A stretch of 20,454 nt of DNA. Origin: Cloacimonetes bacterium UBA6097. GTDB taxonomy: Bacteria > Cloacimonadota > Cloacimonadia > Cloacimonadales > Cloacimonadaceae. Below, piece after piece: positions 14,826-20,454 of this stretch. The notes below the pieces were generated by a model that was not told the origin of the DNA, did not search any database, and worked only from the letters and a program-made list of their open reading frames with translations. Made by a program: the position numbers and the translations under genes. The first letter of the stretch is position 1. Every line of letters starts with the position of its first letter. The stretch lies in contig DIWV01000011.1 of the NCBI GenBank assembly GCA_002435865.1, positions 1-20,454 of the forward strand. Reading direction: 5' to 3'.

Positions 14826-17800
14826 ATGAGAAAGACAACCATATTAATTTTATTAATTGGTGTTATCCAGTTAATTAGTATCAATTCATTTTGTGCTAAC
14901 AATGCTTTGGCAAAATCCTTTTCAATTGGTAATAAAAATGCCAATTCTATGGAAATTCAATTCAGATTACCTCACTATGTTATAGAAGATATTGCCGATA
15001 AAGGAACTGTCTACAATAAAATCAAAATAGATGAAACAGGATATCTAATTGAGACCGGAATGCCAGAACTTCCTTTTATTACTACTACAATAGCAGTTCC
15101 GAATCATGGTCAGGTAAATGTAGAAATTATTGATTCAAATCAGAAGACAATACCGCATATCATGCCTTATCCCGCCCAGGACGGAAAAGGTTCAGATACG
15201 CCCAAGGGATTAACGATAAATCAAGCTTTTTATAATAGCTCAGAAACCTATCCACAGGAAATGATTAAATATAGTGAGCCTCAAATTCTGAGGGATTTCA
15301 GGATTATAACAGTACAGATTCACCCTTTTGCCTGGAATGCAACTACTCATGAATTGATAGTTCGGGATAGAGTAAATTTTAAATTAAACTTCAACAACTC
15401 ACCGGGTATTAATGAGATAGATGGCCCACTTGTAATTTCTCCAAGCTTCAAGAAATTATATGAAGCCAATATACTGAATTTTGCTGATTACAGAGACGGT
15501 ATGGTTGCTAATACTCCACCTAAATATCTGATAATATATGGAAGTAATACTGATCCCGGTTTTCTTAGCAGCTTAAATGCATTCTCCTTCTGGAAAAAGC
15601 AAAAGGGGGCAGAAGTCAGGCAGGTAAGTACTGCGGTTACCGGAACTACCAATACTGCCATAAAAGCTTTTATCCAGAATATTTATAATGATGTCAACGC
15701 AAGACCTGATTTTGTAATATTCATAGGAGATACCACAGGTTCTTTTCCTGTTCCGTCCTATGGTACACAAGGTGATTATCCCTATCAGCAACTGGGTGGG
15801 AATGACTTATTGGGAGATGTTTTCCTGGGTAGGATATCTGCTGAAAGTACTTCACAATTAGACGTTATTCTATCAAAGATATATTTTTATGAAAGAGATT
15901 TGAACATTGCTAACGCGCAATGGTTAAACAGGATGCTATTGGTAGGTGACACTGATCATAATGAAGCTTCTGTTGTTTATACCAGTAAATATATAAAAGA
16001 ATTGGGTTTGTTATACAATCCTGATTATGCATATGTAGAATTATATGCTGCTCCCTTTGCTTCAGCAATGAATACGGCTATTAACCAGGGTGTAGGTATT
16101 TTTAATTATCGCGGATATCTGGGTATGAGTGGCTGGAGCCCGGGTTCTTCTTTAATTAATGGCACTAAACTACCTCATGCTGTACTGATTACTTGTGGTA
16201 CCGGTAGTTTTGACGGCACAACAGACGACACAGAGAATTTTATCAGACTGGGGACAGCAGCTGTTCCCGCAGGTGCAGTAACAGCAATTGGAATGATAGG
16301 GTCAGGAACACATACTATGTTTAATAACGCTTTAGATATTGGCATATTCTGCGGGATATATAATCATGATATGCGAACTATGGGAGAAGCTTTATTAAAT
16401 GGCAAGGTAGTGCTTAGCGAAATATACTCGCAAACCAGACCATCATATGTGGCGAGTTTCTCTGGTTGGTGCAATCTGATGGGAGATCCAACCATGGAAG
16501 TTTTCTGTAAATTACCAGATACATTTGTATCAGATGTTCCTGCAACAATGATAATGGGAACACCATCACTTGAAGTAAATGTTTTGAATCAACATGCTGA
16601 ACCTGTTGCTGATGCCAGTGTGACTATAAGCCAGGGGAATATAATTATGGCAAAAGGTTATACAGATGTTAATGGCTGGATTTATCTGGATTTTAATGCA
16701 CCTGTTGGAGCCGGGACTGCGGTAGTAACCATTTCAAAACATGATTATAAGCCTTTAAGGAATATTGTTAACATTGATAGTAATGGTTCTTTGGTAGCAA
16801 ATGCATCATTGATTGATGATGATAATATTGGGAGTTCAAACGGTAACAGCAATTATAGCGCTAACAGTGGTGAAACGTTGGAAATTTTATTCTCTGTTAA
16901 AAACACAACAAATCAAATGATAAATAATGTTACGGGATATGCAACATGTAATAATCCATATATTACAGTAATAGATAGTTTACTGAATTTTGCCAGTATT
17001 GATGCAAATTCTTCGAACTATACACTTTTACCTTTGGTTATTCAGATTGGTTACGATTGCCCCAATAATACACCAGTCAGGTTCGATTTACATTTAACAG
17101 ATATAGATGATTCAGTTTATGTATTCCCCGATTATCTGAAAGTTACAGATGCTTTTATGAAATTTATTTCATATCAGGTTATTGATAATGAGAATAATGC
17201 ACTGGATCCAGATGAAACCGCAGATTTTAAGATAACTGTAAAAAACACCGGAACCGTACCAATAGAGAATTTATACGCTCAATTGGTAACTCAGAATGAC
17301 TTGGTTCAGGTCATTGATAACTCAGGTTATATCGGGAGCTTACTAGTTGGTGGACAAATCTCTACGGAAACAGATTTTTATCAATTGCATGGCAGGACGC
17401 AGATGCTGCCTGGAATGATTATTCCAATGAGGTTGAAACTATATAATGACAACGGATTCCTTCAATGGATAGATTTTTCCTTTACCCCCGGTATTGTTAC
17501 ACAAGCAGATCCGATGGGTCCGGATGAATACGGTTATGTTATTTATGATATTACAGATACAGGCTATGAAGATTGCCCGGTCTATGATTGGATTGGTATT
17601 GCTCCTGCTGAAGGCGGATCAGGTACCTTGTTACCAATAACGGATACAGGCTCTACATCAGATGAAGGAGATTTAATCTTTGCACCGGTTTTAGCAGTTG
17701 TTGATCTTCCATTTCCTTTTACTTTTTATGGAGAATCTCATAACCAGATAACAGTATGTTCCAATGGTTTTCTTACAATGGGCGTATCTGAGAATTCTAA

Positions 17801-20255
17801 TTACCGTAATTTCCATATTCCTGATCAAGGTCTTGCTGCCCCGACTATAGCACCCTTCTGGGATGATTTGATTACAACTGGAGGTGGTATCTATACCTGG
17901 CATGATGTGATAAACCATAGCTTCATAGTTGAATGGTATCAATGTAAAAACGGTAAGGTTCAGACTGCTGAAGAAACTTTCCAGGTAATTCTTTATGATC
18001 CTGCTTATTATCCGACCAGTCTTGGTGACGGGCCAGTTAAAATCCAATATAAAGTCTTTAATAATGTTGATACAGGCAGTACAACTACTGAGTATAGTGG
18101 TAATTATTCAACGATAGGAATACAAAATTCCAATATATCAACTGGTTTGGAGTATTCCTTTAATAATCAGTATCCCACTGCTGCCGCTCCCTTAAGTCAC
18201 CAAACAGCTTTGTATATAACAAATGCACCTGTGTATTATCATACCCCTCATTTATTATATGACAGCTCATATATCCTTGATAATAATAACAACGTGGCTG
18301 AACCCAATGAAACTGTAGACCTGTATGTAAATTTAATAAACATTGGTGAAGAAACTGCTCAGACAATCAACTCTGTTTTATCAAGCAATAGCCCTTATGT
18401 TACGCTAATTGATAACGAATCCCCATATTCATCTATCCCGGGTGATTCTTTAGGAGTTAATCAAGTTCCGTTTAGGTTATCAATTTCGAATGATTGTCCT
18501 GATAAACAGATAATTCCTTTTTCATTGAATGTAACAACTGATACAAATAACTGGGTGCGTACCTTTAATATATTAGTGGAAAAATCAAACTTGATATATT
18601 ATTCTTATCTGGTGAGCGACACTTTGGGAAACAATAATAGTGTAGCAGACCCGGGAGAAACACTTACCCTGATTATCAATGTTAGGAATAATTCCCTGGT
18701 AAATGCTTATGATTTATTTGCAACTTTAAGTACTGCCAATACTGACGTCATTATTAACAATCCGTTACTAACAAAACCAATGGTATCTCCGGATGAAATC
18801 ATGCAATTTGCTTACTCGGTTTCTCTGAGCCAGTTGATTGTTAATAATACATATATTCCATTTGAATTTAATCTGGTTTCAGCAACTGCTCCTCCTGTTG
18901 ATCAAGTAGTAACATTAGCTTGTGGCACAAGTGGAATGATTATTGATTTTGAATCTACAGACGGGAATTTCATTACAACAGGTGACTGGGAATTTGGTAC
19001 GCCAGACCAAACTATTCCTCATTCAGGAAGCAATGTCTGGTGTACAGGTTTGAATGGAGATTATGCAAACAATGCAATGTATATTCTTAGGACACCCCCA
19101 ATAACTCTTGGAGCAAATGCGGTTTTATCTTTTTGGCATTTGATGTCATGCCAGAATTATTACGATGGCGGTAATTTAAGCATATCCACAGACGGTGGTA
19201 ATAATTTCACATTAATACATCCTGCTGGAGGCTATAATACATCATTTGCTATTTATTCATTAGGTGAAATTGGATTTACTAATTATGTCCCATGGTCTCA
19301 GGCAACTTTTGATTTAAGTGCTTATGCCAATACTGAAGTTGTCCTAAGATGGAGATTTGGTTCCAATTCATCTTTTCAGGGTGACGGATGGTTTATTGAT
19401 GATGTAATGATTTCTGACTACTATATTAAAGTGGGTATATTATCAGGCTCAGTAACATTGACTTCTCTCAGTAATCCTTCATCTGTTAAACTGAGGGCAC
19501 AAAATAAATTTACTACTACTCCAGATTTTTTGGGAGCTTATGCAATGTATCTGCCTACCGGTACATATGAAATAACAGCAAGCTTACCCTATCATACAAG
19601 CCAGGTTTCACCTACTTTCGAGTTTAACAATATTCAACAGATTAATAGTTATGATTTCACATTAGATTATCTGCCCAATCCTACAGGTTTAACAGTAAGT
19701 CATATTTCCAATCAATCCACAGTTACAGTTACCTGGGTACCTCCCTTTGAACCGGATTATCCTGTTTTGGGCTATAATTTATATCGCAGATTTGAAGATC
19801 ACCCATATCAGATAATTAGTCAGGCAGACACTACAGTATTTGTTGATGTTCCCACAAGTGAAGGTTGGTATTATTACTATGCACGGGCAGTATATCACGA
19901 AGGTGAGGGAGCTCCAACCGAAGTTGACAGTGTAGAATTCTCTGTTGTTTCTAATAGTGATATGCCTATTCCAAATCTAATGAACGCATTACATACTAAT
20001 TACCCAAATCCTTTCAACCCTGCAACGACTATCACTTACTCAATTGCCAAAACCGGAAAAGTATCTCTCAGGATTTATAACACCAAGGGGCAATTAGTTA
20101 AAACTTTGGAATCTGGTAACAAAAAAGCAGGTCAGCACAAGATTATATGGAATGGTGTCAATGATTCAGGTAAAAGTGTTTCATCGGGCTTATATTTTTA
20201 TAAACTTGAGATTCCCGGATACTCTAACATACGAAAGATGCTTTTGCTCAAGTAG
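14826..20255 (+). CDS. Giant gingipain-like (peptidase family C25) protein with T9SS C-terminal sorting domain
   Basis: A 1809-residue secreted protein. In order: signal peptide (1-24); gingipain-type propeptide (about 40-205, with GMPELPFITTTIAVP); C25 domain (about 232-565, with PPKYLIIYGS, PDFVIFIGD, LLGDVFLGRIS, LITCGTGSF and GWCNLMGDPTMEVF); a carboxypeptidase-regulatory-like beta domain (580-655); CARDB-like units with a P-x-ET motif (around 680, 797, 1163, 1279); a nidogen-like beta module (960-1130, SNGFLTMG, APFWDDL); a MAM/cleaved-adhesin-like module (1370-1530); an Fn3 domain (1617-1708); and a T9SS type A sorting domain (1722-1809, NYPNPFNPATTI to the end). Cys457 sits where the catalytic Cys is expected, but the place of the catalytic His is Tyr431 (NYRGY). 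It may be an adhesin-like pseudoenzyme or use another base. AGGA at 14817-14820 sets the start. Confidence 0.88.
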   Translation: MRKTTILILLIGVIQLISINSFCANNALAKSFSIGNKNANSMEIQFRLPHYVIEDIADKGTVYNKIKIDETGYLIETGMPELPFITTTIAVPNHGQVNVEIIDSNQKTIPHIMPYPAQDGKGSDTPKGLTINQAFYNSSETYPQEMIKYSEPQILRDFRIITVQIHPFAWNATTHELIVRDRVNFKLNFNNSPGINEIDGPLVISPSFKKLYEANILNFADYRDGMVANTPPKYLIIYGSNTDPGFLSSLNAFSFWKKQKGAEVRQVSTAVTGTTNTAIKAFIQNIYNDVNARPDFVIFIGDTTGSFPVPSYGTQGDYPYQQLGGNDLLGDVFLGRISAESTSQLDVILSKIYFYERDLNIANAQWLNRMLLVGDTDHNEASVVYTSKYIKELGLLYNPDYAYVELYAAPFASAMNTAINQGVGIFNYRGYLGMSGWSPGSSLINGTKLPHAVLITCGTGSFDGTTDDTENFIRLGTAAVPAGAVTAIGMIGSGTHTMFNNALDIGIFCGIYNHDMRTMGEALLNGKVVLSEIYSQTRPSYVASFSGWCNLMGDPTMEVFCKLPDTFVSDVPATMIMGTPSLEVNVLNQHAEPVADASVTISQGNIIMAKGYTDVNGWIYLDFNAPVGAGTAVVTISKHDYKPLRNIVNIDSNGSLVANASLIDDDNIGSSNGNSNYSANSGETLEILFSVKNTTNQMINNVTGYATCNNPYITVIDSLLNFASIDANSSNYTLLPLVIQIGYDCPNNTPVRFDLHLTDIDDSVYVFPDYLKVTDAFMKFISYQVIDNENNALDPDETADFKITVKNTGTVPIENLYAQLVTQNDLVQVIDNSGYIGSLLVGGQISTETDFYQLHGRTQMLPGMIIPMRLKLYNDNGFLQWIDFSFTPGIVTQADPMGPDEYGYVIYDITDTGYEDCPVYDWIGIAPAEGGSGTLLPITDTGSTSDEGDLIFAPVLAVVDLPFPFTFYGESHNQITVCSNGFLTMGVSENSNYRNFHIPDQGLAAPTIAPFWDDLITTGGGIYTWHDVINHSFIVEWYQCKNGKVQTAEETFQVILYDPAYYPTSLGDGPVKIQYKVFNNVDTGSTTTEYSGNYSTIGIQNSNISTGLEYSFNNQYPTAAAPLSHQTALYITNAPVYYHTPHLLYDSSYILDNNNNVAEPNETVDLYVNLINIGEETAQTINSVLSSNSPYVTLIDNESPYSSIPGDSLGVNQVPFRLSISNDCPDKQIIPFSLNVTTDTNNWVRTFNILVEKSNLIYYSYLVSDTLGNNNSVADPGETLTLIINVRNNSLVNAYDLFATLSTANTDVIINNPLLTKPMVSPDEIMQFAYSVSLSQLIVNNTYIPFEFNLVSATAPPVDQVVTLACGTSGMIIDFESTDGNFITTGDWEFGTPDQTIPHSGSNVWCTGLNGDYANNAMYILRTPPITLGANAVLSFWHLMSCQNYYDGGNLSISTDGGNNFTLIHPAGGYNTSFAIYSLGEIGFTNYVPWSQATFDLSAYANTEVVLRWRFGSNSSFQGDGWFIDDVMISDYYIKVGILSGSVTLTSLSNPSSVKLRAQNKFTTTPDFLGAYAMYLPTGTYEITASLPYHTSQVSPTFEFNNIQQINSYDFTLDYLPNPTGLTVSHISNQSTVTVTWVPPFEPDYPVLGYNLYRRFEDHPYQIISQADTTVFVDVPTSEGWYYYYARAVYHEGEGAPTEVDSVEFSVVSNSDMPIPNLMNALHTNYPNPFNPATTITYSIAKTGKVSLRIYNTKGQLVKTLESGNKKAGQHKIIWNGVNDSGKSVSSGLYFYKLEIPGYSNIRKMLLLK

Positions 20256-20277
20256 AGGCTCTTATAATTAATTGCTT

Positions 20278-20307
20278 ACGCCGGTTTTAACTAACCGGCG
20301 TTTTTTT
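20278..20307 (+). terminator. Rho-independent terminator after the C25 gene
   Basis: Perfect 9-bp arms ACGCCGGTT (20278-20286) and AACCGGCGT (20293-20301) with a 6-nt loop are followed by T20302-T20307. It lies 23 bases after the TAG stop of the C25 gene. Confidence 0.93.
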
Positions 20308-20443
20308 CACAAAAGCATAATATGTGAATAGTCATTGCAATTAAAATCAGGATATTTGTTTTAGAAAATCATGCAAAAAACATAATTAAGGAATGATAAT
20401 TGCGTATTTCTTTTCCAAATCACTTCATAAAGAGGATTAAACT

Positions 20444-20454
20444 ATGAAAAAGAT
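20444..20454 (+). CDS. Start of a gene cut by the window edge
   Basis: ATG AAA AAG AT at the very end of the window is preceded by AGAGGA (20431-20436) at a 7-nt spacing, as in the other genes here. The Met-Lys-Lys beginning is common in signal peptides, so an exported protein is possible. Nothing more can be said from eleven bases. Confidence 0.55.

Noticed and set aside
16116..16118. Sequencing error explaining the missing catalytic His in the C25 domain
   Set aside because: It cannot be excluded from sequence alone, but the motif NYRGYLGMSGW is coherent and the frame is open throughout, so I treat the Tyr as real.

Overview
The window looks like a chromosomal segment of an AT-rich, Gram-negative FCB-group bacterium, most likely a member of the Candidatus Cloacimonadota (WWE1) or a close relative. 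The evidence is a giant secreted peptidase-like protein ending in a type IX secretion (T9SS) sorting domain with the motif NYPNPFNPATTI, a ComEA-like helix-hairpin-helix domain fused to an outer-membrane barrel, and a FadL/PorV-like barrel. Strong Shine-Dalgarno sequences and sigma70-like promoter hexamers argue against a typical Bacteroidetes genome. The phylum call is inference from protein style, not from a marker gene. I see no rRNA, tRNA, CRISPR, transposase or phage gene.

Layout. Positions 1-40 hold a short 11-bp tandem repeat cut by the window edge. A TPR lipoprotein gene (minus strand, 144-1295) has a clear terminator and diverges from a three-gene plus-strand operon (1532-7454). That operon encodes a helix-hairpin-helix/beta-barrel outer-membrane protein, a second FadL/PorV-like barrel and a secreted 5'-nucleotidase. 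A hairpin at 7477-7512 separates it from a convergent membrane protein of unknown function (7541-9199, minus), whose extracytoplasmic part seems built from PepSY-like repeats. Upstream of that gene is a 345-bp intergenic region with a striking 28-bp inverted repeat, itself built of 11-bp units. An alpha/beta hydrolase (9545-10354, minus) follows.

From 10538 all genes are on the plus strand. tyrS (tyrosyl-tRNA synthetase) overlaps a minimal M50 site-2 protease gene by one base, and glnA (type I glutamine synthetase) follows, closed by a strong terminator at 13945-13977. An isoprenylcysteine-methyltransferase-like membrane protein and a 1809-residue gingipain-family (C25) protein with a T9SS sorting domain form the next pair, ended by a terminator at 20278-20307. 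A new gene starts at 20444 and runs off the window.

Functional reading. Much of the window is envelope biology: lipoprotein, outer-membrane barrels, secreted nucleotidase, membrane methyltransferase and a T9SS cargo. tyrS and glnA are housekeeping genes. The most interesting items are (1) the 11-bp repeat family seen at two intergenic places, once as a long hairpin; (2) the C25 protein with Tyr where the catalytic His is expected; (3) the HhH-barrel/FadL-like/5'-nucleotidase operon, which could serve nucleic-acid binding or scavenging at the cell surface; and (4) a glutamine synthetase with Phe in place of the adenylylated Tyr.
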